In this document: positions 42,112 through 51,058 of the stretch, piece by piece
Layout of the letters: each line of letters opens with the position of its first letter
Position numbering within the stretch: the first letter of the stretch is position 1
Source of the DNA: Pacificoceanicola sp049341065
GTDB lineage: Bacteria; Pseudomonadota; Alphaproteobacteria; Rhodobacterales; Rhodobacteraceae
Reading direction: 5' to 3'
Length of the DNA stretch: 64,000 nt
Assembly: GCF_049341065.1 (NCBI RefSeq)
Contig: NZ_JBMPIX010000011.1
Span: 1 to 64,000 of the forward strand
Program-made: the position numbers and the translations under genes
Notes under the pieces: model-generated
Database searches by the model: none
Told to the model about the DNA's origin: nothing
Seen by the model: the letters and a program-made list of their open reading frames with translations, nothing else

Positions 42112-43617
42112 ATGGAATTGCTTTCAAACCTCGCCCTCGGTTTCTCGGTGGCGCTGTCTCCGTTTACCTTGATGCTGGCCGTGATCGGCTGCTTTCTGGG
42201 CACCATCATCGGCGCGCTGCCGGGCCTTGGCCCGTCGAACGGCGTTGCGATCCTGATCCCTCTGGCGTTTTCGCTGGGCCTTGATGCCACTGCCGCGCTG
42301 GTGCTGATGACGTCGGTCTATTACGGCGCGATGTATGGCGGGCGGATTTCCTCGATCCTGCTGAACATCCCCGGTGACGAACCGGCACTGATGACCACGC
42401 TTGACGGCTATCCAATGGCCAAGGCGGGCAAAGCCGGCGAAGCGCTGGTGCTGTCCGGCTTTGCGTCCTTCTTTGGCGCGCTGTTTGCCACCATCGGATT
42501 GATGCTGCTTGCGCCATTGCTGAGCCGCGTCGCCTATCAATTCGGTCCCGCTGAATACTTTGCCCTCTACCTGCTGGCCTTTTCGACCCTTGGCGGCATC
42601 GCGTCGAACAATCAGGCCAAGGCGGCGCTTGCCTCTTGCATCGGGTTGGGCATCGCGATGATCGGGCTCGACAACACCAGTGGCATGCCGCGCTTTACCG
42701 GCGGGAACATGCACCTGATGGACGGTGTCGACTTCCTTGTCGCCATCGTCGGTCTGTTTGCCGTATCCGAGGTCTTTGTGTTTATCGAAAGCCACGGGCG
42801 CGGGTCGTCGATCGGCGTGAAACTCGAAAAGGTCGCCGTTCCCGTCAAGGAGCTGATTGCCGGGACCGGAACGATGTTTCGCGCATCGACCATTGGCTTT
42901 GTCGCAGGCATCCTGCCCGGCGCTGGGGCCTCGTTGGGATCATTCCTTGCCTATATGGCGGAAAAGAGCGTGCAAGGCGAGAAAGGCGGCTTTGGCAAGG
43001 GCGCGCCCAAGGGCGTCATGGCCCCCGAGGCTGGCAACAACGCCGCCGCGGGCGGTGCGCTGGTTCCCATGCTGACGCTGGGCGTGCCTGGATCGGGGAC
43101 AACTGCGGTCTTGTTGGCGTTGTTGATGACGCTGAACATCACCCCCGGCCCGACGCTGTTCACGGATCGACCCGATGTCGTCTGGGGACTCATCGCGTCG
43201 CTGCTGATCGCCAACTTTGTGCTGCTGGCGTTGAACGTGCCTATGGTGAAAATCTTTGTCCGCATCCTAAGCGTGCCTGCCTGGGTTCTTTTGCCGGGCG
43301 TCATGATGATTTCATTCGTCGGCATCTACTCGCTCTCGGGCAGTTACTTTGACCTGTTGCTGATGATCGTCTTTGGCTTGATTGGCTGGGTGTTCCGCAA
43401 GATGGACATCCCGACAGTACCGATCATCCTTGGCATCCTGCTGGGCAACCACATGGAGGACGCACTGCGCCGCGCCATGGTTCTGTCGGACGGCGATTGG
43501 ACGTATCTCTTCTCCTCGCCCATCGCCATCGGCTTCTGGCTGTTCGCGATTGCGGGTTTCGTCGCGCCAATGTTCCTGCGAAAAGTCATGAAGAAACCAC
43601 AGGCGATAACTGACTGA
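42112..43617 (+). CDS. tctA: Tripartite tricarboxylate transporter permease (TctA)
   Basis: 501 residues, with about 12 membrane helices. Typical TctA motifs are GTIIGALPGLGPSNGVAILIPLAF near residue 31, MYGGRISSILLNIPGDEPALMTTLDGYPMAKAGKAGEAL and GILPGAGASLGSFLAYMAEK, PEAGNNAAAGGALVPMLTLGVPGSGTTAVLLA. It is the transport channel. Its stop shares one base with the AtuA start, tying transport to the downstream enzyme-like proteins. Confidence 0.94.
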   Translation: MELLSNLALGFSVALSPFTLMLAVIGCFLGTIIGALPGLGPSNGVAILIPLAFSLGLDATAALVLMTSVYYGAMYGGRISSILLNIPGDEPALMTTLDGYPMAKAGKAGEALVLSGFASFFGALFATIGLMLLAPLLSRVAYQFGPAEYFALYLLAFSTLGGIASNNQAKAALASCIGLGIAMIGLDNTSGMPRFTGGNMHLMDGVDFLVAIVGLFAVSEVFVFIESHGRGSSIGVKLEKVAVPVKELIAGTGTMFRASTIGFVAGILPGAGASLGSFLAYMAEKSVQGEKGGFGKGAPKGVMAPEAGNNAAAGGALVPMLTLGVPGSGTTAVLLALLMTLNITPGPTLFTDRPDVVWGLIASLLIANFVLLALNVPMVKIFVRILSVPAWVLLPGVMMISFVGIYSLSGSYFDLLLMIVFGLIGWVFRKMDIPTVPIILGILLGNHMEDALRRAMVLSDGDWTYLFSSPIAIGFWLFAIAGFVAPMFLRKVMKKPQAITD

Positions 43618-44969
43618 TGTCCACCCGTATCCTGATCCCCTCCGGCGTCCTTGGCCTTGGCTTCGATGAAGAGGCCGTCTGGAGGGGCGTGGACATGGCA
43701 CCGGACCTTATTGCAATCGACGGAGGCTCGACCGACAGCGGCCCGGCCTCCCTCGGCTCTGGCACCTCCAAGTACTCACGGGGGGCCATCAAGGCAGAGT
43801 GGCGCGTACTGATGCAGGCCCGCGCCAAGGCGGGTGTGCCCTTGGTCATCGGCACCTGCGGCACGGCGGGGGCTGACCCGCATGTGGACTGGATGTACCA
43901 GATCACGCTGGAGCTGGCCGCGGAACTGGGACAGTCGCTGCGCATCGCGCGGCTTTATTCCGAACAGAATGGCGAACGGCTGGCAAAGGACTATGCCGCA
44001 GGCCGCATAACGCCTCTGGAACCTGCACCCGAACTTGATGCCGGGGCGATTACTCAGATGTCCCATATCGTGGCGCTTGCCGGTGCCGAGCAAATTCAGG
44101 CGGCGTTGAGCAGCGGCGCCGATATCGTGCTTGCAGGCCGCACCACCGACACAGCCATCATCGCGGCCTTGCCACTGGCACGCGGCGAACACCCCGGCGC
44201 TTGCTGGCACGGCGCCAAGATCGGCGAATGCGGCGCCCTGTGCAGCACCAACCCGACCAGCGGCGTGATCGTCGTCGATTTCGACGAGTCCGGTTTTGAA
44301 GTCACCCCGCTGGCCAAAGGCGCACGCTGCACCCCGCATTCGGTCTGCGCGCATATGCTGTACGAAAACTCGGACCCCTATATTCTGTATGAGCCCGGCG
44401 GCCATCTGGACGTGACCGAGGCGCGCTATAGCGCGTTGAACGACAGGTCGGTTCGTGTCGAAGGCGCGCGCTGGGTCGAAGGGCCTTACCGCGTCAAACT
44501 CGAAGCCGCCCGCGTGGCGGGGTATCAGACCACGCTGATGGCTACCCTGCGCAATCGCCGCTATGTGGAAAACGCGCGCGCTTGGGCGGACAGGCTTCTG
44601 GCGTTTCTCGACGCGAAAATCACAGCGGGAATGGACCTGCCACGCGACGCCTATACCGTAGATCTGCGCCTGATCGGCATCGACAGCGCCCTTGGCGCGC
44701 TTGAGGCCCATAACGGCACCCCGACCGAGGTCGGCGCCTTTGTCATCGTCACCGCCCCCACGCAGGAAGACGCGACCGAAATCGCCAAGTTGATCAACCC
44801 CTTCCTGCTGCACTACCCGCTGACCGACGACGAAGAACTGCCGACCTTCGCCTTTCCCTATTCGCCCGCCCATTCCGAACGCGGCGCGCTTTTTGAATTT
44901 GCCATGAACCACGTACTTGCGCTGGAGGCCCCGATGCAGGCCTTCCGCCTTGTGGTCGAGGATCTGTGA
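43617..44969 (+). CDS. AtuA/DUF1446 family protein
   Basis: 450 residues, cytoplasmic. The family motif is IAIDGGSTDSGPASLGSGTSKY near residue 33, and VIGTCGTAGADPHVDWM near 80 and DIVLAGRTTDTAIIAALPL near 180 follow. AtuA was named from acyclic terpene utilisation in Pseudomonas, but its exact reaction is unclear; a role as hydro-lyase or acyl-CoA-related subunit has been suggested only by context. Here it lies directly after TctA (one-base overlap) and before DUF4387 (one-base gap). I infer that it acts on the imported carboxylate with DUF4387 as a small partner. Confidence 0.85.
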   Translation: MSTRILIPSGVLGLGFDEEAVWRGVDMAPDLIAIDGGSTDSGPASLGSGTSKYSRGAIKAEWRVLMQARAKAGVPLVIGTCGTAGADPHVDWMYQITLELAAELGQSLRIARLYSEQNGERLAKDYAAGRITPLEPAPELDAGAITQMSHIVALAGAEQIQAALSSGADIVLAGRTTDTAIIAALPLARGEHPGACWHGAKIGECGALCSTNPTSGVIVVDFDESGFEVTPLAKGARCTPHSVCAHMLYENSDPYILYEPGGHLDVTEARYSALNDRSVRVEGARWVEGPYRVKLEAARVAGYQTTLMATLRNRRYVENARAWADRLLAFLDAKITAGMDLPRDAYTVDLRLIGIDSALGALEAHNGTPTEVGAFVIVTAPTQEDATEIAKLINPFLLHYPLTDDEELPTFAFPYSPAHSERGALFEFAMNHVLALEAPMQAFRLVVEDL

Positions 44970-44970
44970 C

Positions 44971-45273
44971 ATGACCATGCTCGGCGATAAAGTCACCAAG
45001 ATACGCTCAAAGAACGCAGGCCCTTTCTGGGTGACCATCGATATATTCTGCGGTGATCCCGAAAGGTTTGACTGGCTTTGCCAGCGGCTGACTACCGAAG
45101 CCGTGGCAAACCTCTATCGGCTCGCCCCGGATCAGATCAAACGCTTTGACATCGCCAATCTGAACGTCATCAAGTTCAGCTTCCCCCGGCCAGTGCCGCA
45201 GGGCGCACCGTTGGATCGCGATCAGCACGGCGCGCAATACTCGGTGCTGCTCGAGGAACTGAGGCTTGCCTGA
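44971..45273 (+). CDS. DUF4387 domain protein
   Basis: 100 residues from ATG 44971. The family pattern includes VTKIRSKNAGPFWVTIDIFCGDPERFDWLC and LYRLAPDQIKRFDIANLNVIKFSFPRPVPQG, ending DQHGAQYSVLLEEL. DUF4387 proteins are commonly encoded next to or fused with AtuA-family proteins, and here the gap is one base. No catalytic residues can be named. It is probably a small subunit of the AtuA-type enzyme. It overlaps the AbrB gene by eight bases. Confidence 0.85.
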   Translation: MTMLGDKVTKIRSKNAGPFWVTIDIFCGDPERFDWLCQRLTTEAVANLYRLAPDQIKRFDIANLNVIKFSFPRPVPQGAPLDRDQHGAQYSVLLEELRLA

Positions 45274-46303
45274 CCCCCGAAGACGTATCTCCCTGACGCT
45301 GGGGATCGCGGCGCTTGGGGCGGCTGGCTTTGTGCTGGGCGGTCTGCCACTGCCCCTGCTTCTGGGTCCGATGATTGCCTGTCTGGCAGCGGCCCTTTTG
45401 GGCGCTCCGCTGCGGGGCATGGGCACTTTTGGCGTATTCATGCGCACCTTTCTTGGGGTGGCGGTGGGCTCCTCTGTGACCCCGGCCGTGGTCATGCAAA
45501 TTCCCGGCTATCTGGACACCCTGCTTTTCGTGCCGTTGTTCATTCTCATGATCGGCGCGCTTGGCTATCCTTTGTTGCGCAAGTTCTTTGGGATGGACCA
45601 CGCGACAGCCTACTACGGCGCCATGCCCGGCGGTCTGCAAGACATGCTGATTTTCGGCGAGGAAGCGGGCGGCGACGTGCGCGCCATGTCACTTTTGCAC
45701 GCCACGCGCGTGCTGGTCATCGTGACCATCGCACCGATCCTCATGCATTTGTTCTGGGGCGTCGATCTGACCGCCCCGCCCGGCCAATCCGCCGCCGACA
45801 CCGATCCGGTTGAGCTGGCCCTGATGGTTCTGGCCGGGATCATTGGCTGGAAGGTCGCAGAGCGGGTTGGTCTGTTCGGTGCCTCCCTGCTGGGCCCCCT
45901 GATCCTGACCGCGATCCTGTCGCTGACAGGCTTGATCAACACCCGTCCCCCGGCCGAAGTCATCTGGGCCGCGCAGTTCTTTATCGGCATAGGGATCGGG
46001 GTGAAATATGTCGGTATCACCGGGCGCGAATTGCGCCATTTTGTCGTGGCGGGACTGGCCTTTTCAACACTTCTGGCGCTGATCAGCCTTGGCTTCATCG
46101 AGGCTTTGCACATGCTGCATCTGGCCGACCCGATGGATATCTTCCTGTCTTTTCTGCCCGGCGGTCAAGGCGAGATGGTCGTGATCGCTATCGTCGCCGG
46201 TGCGGATCTCTCCTTTGTGGTCACGCATCATCTGTTCCGGCTGATCCTTGTCATTGCCCTTGCCCCGGTGGTCGCCAAGCTCATGGCGCTGCGCAAGACC
46301 TGA
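45266..46303 (+). CDS. AbrB-family integral membrane protein (COG3180)
   Basis: 345 residues from TTG 45266; no ATG or GTG is better placed. About ten membrane helices form two repeats of the AbrB duplication unit (GGLPLPLLLGPMIACLAAALLG; later KVAERVGLFGASLLGPLILTAILSLTG). FGMDHATAYYGAMPGGLQDML and SFLPGGQGEMVVIAIVAGADLSFVVTHHLFR are characteristic. The annotation ammonia monooxygenase seen for relatives is historical and misleading. It overlaps DUF4387 and ends the tctC-to-AbrB operon. A role as exporter or second transporter is likely but unproved. It directly abuts the convergent flavoenzyme gene, with no gap. Confidence 0.85.
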   Translation: MPDPRRRISLTLGIAALGAAGFVLGGLPLPLLLGPMIACLAAALLGAPLRGMGTFGVFMRTFLGVAVGSSVTPAVVMQIPGYLDTLLFVPLFILMIGALGYPLLRKFFGMDHATAYYGAMPGGLQDMLIFGEEAGGDVRAMSLLHATRVLVIVTIAPILMHLFWGVDLTAPPGQSAADTDPVELALMVLAGIIGWKVAERVGLFGASLLGPLILTAILSLTGLINTRPPAEVIWAAQFFIGIGIGVKYVGITGRELRHFVVAGLAFSTLLALISLGFIEALHMLHLADPMDIFLSFLPGGQGEMVVIAIVAGADLSFVVTHHLFRLILVIALAPVVAKLMALRKT

Positions 46304-48343
46304 TCACATGCGCCGCCCCATGCGCAGCGCATCGTGTATCGCCGCGTGGATATTGCGCGAGGTCACCGCATCCCCGATCCGGTAGATGTCAAAGGCACCC
46401 TGCGGGTTTCGATGCGGCAGGATGGCGCCATCACCGTCCAGAAGTGCCGGGTAATCCACCTGCCCCAGATTGCGTGACAGGGGTTTGAGGTCAAAATACA
46501 ACTGGTCCAAGGGCACGATGCCCTGATTGACCACCACCATGTCATACAGCCCGCGCGTTTCCTCCGGCACATAGTCCGAGCCGATGCGCGCCTCGATCCG
46601 GTTGCCTTGCCGCGCCAAACCCTTGAGCAGGCGACCAATAGTCATTTTCACGCCCGCAGGCTGCAAAGCCCGCATATAGGGCACAAAGTTCATCCCCATA
46701 ACCTCGGGCGAAATTGTCCGATCACGGGACATCAGTTCAACCTCGGCGCCCGCCGCCAGACAGGCTTCGGCGGTCTGCAACGCCACATGATCGCCGACGT
46801 CGTCGTAGATCAGGACCGTGCCAGATGGCGTGGCGTCCCCCGACAGGATGTCCCAGCCACTCACAGCCAGATCGGCGCCTTCGTCCAGAATATTGACCTC
46901 GGGCATCCCGCCCGTGGCGATCACGACCATATCCGGAGAAAGGGCAATGACGTCTTCCGACTCGGCGTAGGTATTGAAGTGAAAGGCAACGTCATGGGCC
47001 GCACATTGCGCCATGCGCCAATCAATGACCCCGATCATCTCGCGTCTGCGCGGACTTTGCGCGCAAAGCCGGACTTGCCCGCCGGGATCGGGCGCGGCTT
47101 CAAGAACGGTGACCCTGTGACCACGCAGCGCCGCGACCCGCGCCGCCTCGAGCCCGCCGGGACCAGCACCGACGACAACCACCTGCTTTGAGATCTCGGC
47201 CCGGCTGATCTGATGCGGCAGGCTCAATTCGCGCCCGGTCGAGGGGTTGTGGACACACAGCGCCGCGCCACCGGCATAGATGCGATCAAGGCAGTACGTG
47301 GCGCCGACGCAGGGGCGAATGTCGTCTTCTCGCCCCTCCATAATCTTCTGCACGATGTGCGGGTCGGCAATGTGCGCACGGGTCATGCCGACCATGTCCA
47401 GCTTGCCTTCGGCCACCGCATGGCGGGCTGTTGCCACGTCGGGAATGCGCGCAGCGTGAAAAGTCGGCAGGCCAACCTCGGCCCTGATGCGGCCCGCAAA
47501 ATCCAGATGCGGAGCGCTTTTCATCCCCTGCACGGGGATCACATCCGTCAGGGTCGCGTCGGTGTCTACCCGCCCCCGGATCACGTTCAGGAAATCAACC
47601 ATGCCACTGTCTTTCAGAGCATGGCCGATGGCCAAACCGTCCTGAGCGGTAATCCCGCCGGGCTGGTGATCATCAGCGGTATATCGAACGCCGACGATAA
47701 AGTCTTTGCCCACGCGTTTGCGGATCGCGCTCAGAACCTCAAGCGAAAAGCGCATACGATTTTCGAGTGGACCGCCAAAAGGCGCGTCGAGCTGGTTCAG
47801 ATGCCCTGACCAGAAGGCGTCGATCAGGTGGCCATAGGCTTCGAGTTCGATCCCGTCCAACCCCGCCGCCTGCATCCGCTCGGCCGCATCGGCATAGTCC
47901 TGAATGACACGCTGGATGTCCCAGTCTTCCATGACTTTGGGAAAAGCGCGGTGCGCCGGTTCACGGTGTCCGCCCGGCGCCAGCGTGGGCAGCCAATCGC
48001 CCCAGTCCCAGCGCGACCGCCAGCCAAGATGCGTCAACTGGATCATCACGGCGCACCCGTGGGCATGACAGGCCTCGGCGATCTTGGCCATCCAAGGCAC
48101 AACCTCGTCCTTGTAGGCCATGACGTTGTTGAACGCAGGCGGGCTATCGCGTGAAACCAGCGCCGAACCTGCTGTCATGGTCAATGCGATGCCGCCCTTG
48201 GCACGTTCTTCGTGATACGCACGGTAACGGTCTTTGGGCATGCCGTCTTCGGGATAGGCCGGCTCGTGACTGGTGGTCATGATCCGGTTCTTCAGCGTCA
48301 GATGTTTCAGCTGATAGGGCTGGAGCAAGGGATCGCGGCTCAT
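46304..48343 (-). CDS. NADH:flavin oxidoreductase/FAD-dependent enzyme, N-methylproline demethylase-like
   Basis: 679 residues from ATG 48343, with CGGAG upstream. The N-terminal half (about 1-370) is an Old Yellow Enzyme-type barrel (LKNRIMTTSHEPAYPEDGMPKDRYRAYHEERAKGGIAL), followed by a cluster with cysteines (IRPCVGATYCLDRIYAGGAALCVHNP) for a 4Fe-4S centre. Next come FAD and NAD(P)-binding domains beginning VVVVGAGPGGLEAARVAALRGHRVTVLE. Domain order is that of 2,4-dienoyl-CoA reductase, trimethylamine dehydrogenase and the stachydrine/N-methylproline demethylases. The start region TTSHEPAYPEDGMPKDRYRAYH resembles the demethylase branch. The function is inferred from resemblance only. Confidence 0.8.
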   Translation of the reverse strand: MSRDPLLQPYQLKHLTLKNRIMTTSHEPAYPEDGMPKDRYRAYHEERAKGGIALTMTAGSALVSRDSPPAFNNVMAYKDEVVPWMAKIAEACHAHGCAVMIQLTHLGWRSRWDWGDWLPTLAPGGHREPAHRAFPKVMEDWDIQRVIQDYADAAERMQAAGLDGIELEAYGHLIDAFWSGHLNQLDAPFGGPLENRMRFSLEVLSAIRKRVGKDFIVGVRYTADDHQPGGITAQDGLAIGHALKDSGMVDFLNVIRGRVDTDATLTDVIPVQGMKSAPHLDFAGRIRAEVGLPTFHAARIPDVATARHAVAEGKLDMVGMTRAHIADPHIVQKIMEGREDDIRPCVGATYCLDRIYAGGAALCVHNPSTGRELSLPHQISRAEISKQVVVVGAGPGGLEAARVAALRGHRVTVLEAAPDPGGQVRLCAQSPRRREMIGVIDWRMAQCAAHDVAFHFNTYAESEDVIALSPDMVVIATGGMPEVNILDEGADLAVSGWDILSGDATPSGTVLIYDDVGDHVALQTAEACLAAGAEVELMSRDRTISPEVMGMNFVPYMRALQPAGVKMTIGRLLKGLARQGNRIEARIGSDYVPEETRGLYDMVVVNQGIVPLDQLYFDLKPLSRNLGQVDYPALLDGDGAILPHRNPQGAFDIYRIGDAVTSRNIHAAIHDALRMGRRM

Positions 48344-48438
48344 GTCATGTCTCCGGTAGGCTTTGCCGCAGCTTGCGATGGACAAATCACCCCGCGCAAG
48401 GCCAAAGCCGCCGGGAAACGGCCCAACCGCGACGCCAC

Positions 48439-49422
48439 TCAGACCGGGATGACGGTGCCCGCATCACCCATAATCTTGGCCACATGGGTGGCAATCGCGG
48501 TGTCTTGAGCGCCAGTCCCCGTCAGATCACAGATGGTGATTGCTGACGGCCCGAGGCGGCCCTTGACCTGCCCGGTGATGATCTGACCCAATTCGGGCGG
48601 GGTTCTCAGCATCAGGCCCGCAGCCCGCGCGGCCTCCAACTCGCCACTGGTCTCGCACTGGCTGACGCGGTCACAGACATACAGATCGGCGGCTGCCAGC
48701 GCCTTGGGGTCGATCTCGTTCTTGCCGGACTGGTCCGACCCAATGGCCGTGATATGCAAGCCGGGATGCAGCCAGTCGGCCATGATCAGCGGCGCGCGCG
48801 CCGGGGTCGTTGTCACCACAAGCTGACTGTTTCGCACCAATGTTTCGGAATCGGCGCAAACCTCGACCTCAATCCCCAGCGTCGCACGCAGGTCTGCGGC
48901 GCAGGCCTCGGCCTTGGCAGGATCGCGCCCGTTGACCAAAAGCCGCGAGAATGGCCGGACCAGATGCGCCGCCTGCATCTGCAATCGTGCCTGCACACCC
49001 GTGCCGATCACTCCGGCAGTCTCCACTACAGCGGGGGCCAGATGCCACGCCGCAACGGCCCCGGCGGCGGCGGTGCGGATATCCGTCAGATAGCCATTGT
49101 CCAGAAAGACGGCCTCGACCAGCCCGGTCCTGGCCGAAAACAGCATCATCAACCCGTTCAGGCTGGGCAGGCCAAGCGTCGGGTTGTCGAAAAACCCCGG
49201 GCTGACCTTGATCGCAAAGCCGTCAAAGCCGGGGATATAGGCGGTTTTGACATCGACCTCGCCATTGGCTTGCGGCAGGTCCATCGAGAGGATCGGCGGC
49301 ATGACGACCTCGCCGCCAGCCAAGGCCGCAAAGGCCTCTTCTATGACGTCGACCGCCGTAAGATCCAACTGGATGGCCTCGCGCAACTGGGCTTCGGTCA
49401 CGATCCGGATGTCATGTGCCAT
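48439..49422 (-). CDS. eutC: Ornithine cyclodeaminase family protein (EutC-like)
   Basis: 327 residues. The family pattern is VDVKTAYIPGFDGFAIKVSPGFFDNPTLGLPSLNGLMMLFSA, LDNGYLTDIRTAAAGAVAAWHL, and a Rossmann part TAGVIGTGVQARLQMQAAHL, VVTTTPARAPLIMADWLHPGLHITAIGSDQSGKNEI. It resembles EutC of ectoine catabolism, where it probably deaminates or oxidises an amino acid intermediate. It overlaps the EutB-like gene by 11 bases, the EutB-EutC order seen in ectoine clusters, but no ectoine hydrolase or deacetylase is in the window. The natural substrate here is therefore uncertain. Confidence 0.8.
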   Translation of the reverse strand: MAHDIRIVTEAQLREAIQLDLTAVDVIEEAFAALAGGEVVMPPILSMDLPQANGEVDVKTAYIPGFDGFAIKVSPGFFDNPTLGLPSLNGLMMLFSARTGLVEAVFLDNGYLTDIRTAAAGAVAAWHLAPAVVETAGVIGTGVQARLQMQAAHLVRPFSRLLVNGRDPAKAEACAADLRATLGIEVEVCADSETLVRNSQLVVTTTPARAPLIMADWLHPGLHITAIGSDQSGKNEIDPKALAAADLYVCDRVSQCETSGELEAARAAGLMLRTPPELGQIITGQVKGRLGPSAITICDLTGTGAQDTAIATHVAKIMGDAGTVIPV

Positions 49423-50434
49423 AGCGGCGTCCTTTCACGATCGTCTGACCCAGCGTAATATCTTCGCCCGCCATGATGCGGTGAAACAGGGTCATGTCCA
49501 GATTGCGCCCAGTGATGATGGTGCCGACAGGCCCCTTTGGCGGGGGCAGTTTGCTTGCCAACATCGCCGCAAGACCAACCACGCAGGCGCCTTCGGCTAC
49601 GATGCGGTCCTCGTAAAACAGCACTTGCATGGCGTGATAGATTTCCTCTTCGGTGACCAGAAGGCTATCGTCCAGAAGTTCGCGGCAGATCGGATAGCTA
49701 AGCCGGTTGTCCATGCCGATGCCGCCGCCAAGGCTGTCAGCAAGGCTTGGCACTTCTTCCACTTCAACCGGGCGACCGGCGGCAATGGACAGGTGCATCG
49801 CGGCGCCCCGGTCCATACTGATACCAATCACCTTGATATCGGGTTTGATGGCTTTGGCCGCCACCGCCACGCCTGCGGCCAAACCGCCACCCGACAATGG
49901 CACCAGAAGCGTGTCCAGATCGGGCCGGGCTTCGAGCATTTCAAGCCCAATGGTGCCCTGCCCCGCAATCACATAAGGATCGTCAAAAGGCGAGATTTCC
50001 ACCAGCCCTTCGGCCTGCACCAGACGCTGGCTTTCGGCCAGGGCTTCGTCCTGCGAGGTGCCGCAAATGACCACCTCGGCCCCCAGCGCTTTGATGCCGT
50101 CGACCTTGGCCTGTGGCACCAGAGAAGACATGCAGACCACCGCCCGCATTCCGCGTTGCGCTGCCGCCCAGGCCACGCCGCGCCCATGGTTGCCGGTCGA
50201 ACAACAGGTCACGCCAGCGGTTCCTTCCGGCAGGTTCGCCACCGCGTTCAACGCGCCGCGCAGTTTGAAGGCGCCGATAGGCTGCATGTTTTCAAGCTTG
50301 AGCAGGAAGTCCTGCCCGCAGCGCTCGGACATGAAGGGCGAGGGTACAAACGGCGTTGCATCCGCCACGCCGCGCAATGCTCGGCGCGCTGCCAGAATGT
50401 CAGCCAGAGTCACGCCTTTGTCCGCCTGCTGCAT
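49412..50434 (-). CDS. eutB: PLP-dependent threonine dehydratase-like protein (EutB-like)
   Basis: 340 residues from ATG 50434, with GGGAGG upstream; longer frames lack a ribosome site. PLP lysine K57 is in MQPIGAFKLRGALNAV, and the serine/threonine dehydratase glycine loop VPLSGGGLAAGVAVA is near residue 182. CSTGNHGRGVAWAA and SMDRGAAMHLSIAAGRPVEVEEVPSLADSLGGGIGMDNR resemble EutB, the hydroxyectoine utilisation dehydratase. It overlaps EutC by 11 bases. Without the rest of the ectoine genes, removal of a hydroxyl from a hydroxyamino acid is the safe general prediction. Confidence 0.82.
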   Translation of the reverse strand: MQQADKGVTLADILAARRALRGVADATPFVPSPFMSERCGQDFLLKLENMQPIGAFKLRGALNAVANLPEGTAGVTCCSTGNHGRGVAWAAAQRGMRAVVCMSSLVPQAKVDGIKALGAEVVICGTSQDEALAESQRLVQAEGLVEISPFDDPYVIAGQGTIGLEMLEARPDLDTLLVPLSGGGLAAGVAVAAKAIKPDIKVIGISMDRGAAMHLSIAAGRPVEVEEVPSLADSLGGGIGMDNRLSYPICRELLDDSLLVTEEEIYHAMQVLFYEDRIVAEGACVVGLAAMLASKLPPPKGPVGTIITGRNLDMTLFHRIMAGEDITLGQTIVKGRRYGT

Positions 50435-50454
50435 TCCATTGCCTCCCAACTGTC

Positions 50455-50469
50455 TTTGTCCAAGACAAA
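50455..50469. promoter_or_regulatory. Candidate LysR-type operator between eutB and the ThDP pair
   Basis: TTTGTC-CAA-GACAAA is a perfect inverted repeat; its core TTGTCCAAGACAA is a T-N11-A box typical for LysR regulators. It lies in the 117-base gap between the divergent eutB-like and comD-like genes. A LysR gene is located right after the comDE-like pair on the opposite strand. Confidence 0.45.
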
Positions 50470-50551
50470 TCACCAATTTGCCTTTTCCGAAACCCCTTGC
50501 AACATGACGCGCAATTGGCACCCTTGCGACACATCAAGAGGAGAGACCCCA

Positions 50552-51058
50552 TTGAGCATCCATGCCCGGATCGTTGACGACCTGATCGCCAACGACATCC
50601 GTTTCATGACAACCGTTCCTTGCAAGCAACTGGCCGGGGTCATCGAGGAAATCGAAAACCGGCCTGACATCATGCACGTTCCCGCCAATAAAGAGGACGA
50701 AGGCATGGGGCTGTGCGCTGGCGCATGGATGGGCGGCAAACGCAGCGCCATCATCATGCAGAACACCGCGCTGGGGGTGACGATCAACACGCTGGCGACA
50801 TTGATCCAGTTCTACCGGATGCCGCTGCCGATGCTGATCAGCTATCGCGGAGAGCTGCGCGAACCGGTGGCCTGTCAGGTTGAAATGGCGGTGCACACAA
50901 AGGCGCTTTTGGCGCAGATGCATATCCCGACCTACCACTTTCACCACCAGTCCGACGTGGAAGAACTGGACGCGATCCTGAAGTACACTTTCATGTGCAA
51001 CAAACCCGTGGCCATCCTGACCGATGCCAATTTCTGGGGAGGCTATGGCGACCAATGA
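50552..51058 (+). CDS. comD: Sulfopyruvate/phosphonopyruvate decarboxylase-like alpha subunit (ComD-like)
   Basis: 168 residues from TTG 50552, with AGAGGAG upstream; no ATG fits better. It is the PP (N-terminal) half of a ThDP decarboxylase: FMTTVPCKQLAGVIEEIE, HVPANKEDEGMGLCAGAWMGGKRSAIIMQNTALGVTINTL. The glutamate in NKEDEG corresponds to the ThDP-activating residue. Sulfopyruvate decarboxylase forms sulfoacetaldehyde in sulfonate catabolism and coenzyme M synthesis, and phosphonopyruvate decarboxylase is the near relative. It overlaps the beta gene by four bases. No xsc, slcD or comC is nearby, so the substrate is unknown. Confidence 0.8.
   Translation: MSIHARIVDDLIANDIRFMTTVPCKQLAGVIEEIENRPDIMHVPANKEDEGMGLCAGAWMGGKRSAIIMQNTALGVTINTLATLIQFYRMPLPMLISYRGELREPVACQVEMAVHTKALLAQMHIPTYHFHHQSDVEELDAILKYTFMCNKPVAILTDANFWGGYGDQ

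Noticed and set aside
45266..46303. Reading the AbrB-family protein as an ammonia monooxygenase
   Set aside because: That name is a historical misannotation of COG3180; the protein is a polytopic membrane protein without monooxygenase features.
49412..50434. Plain biosynthetic threonine deaminase (IlvA)
   Set aside because: No C-terminal ACT domain, short length, and overlap with a cyclodeaminase gene favour the EutB-like branch.
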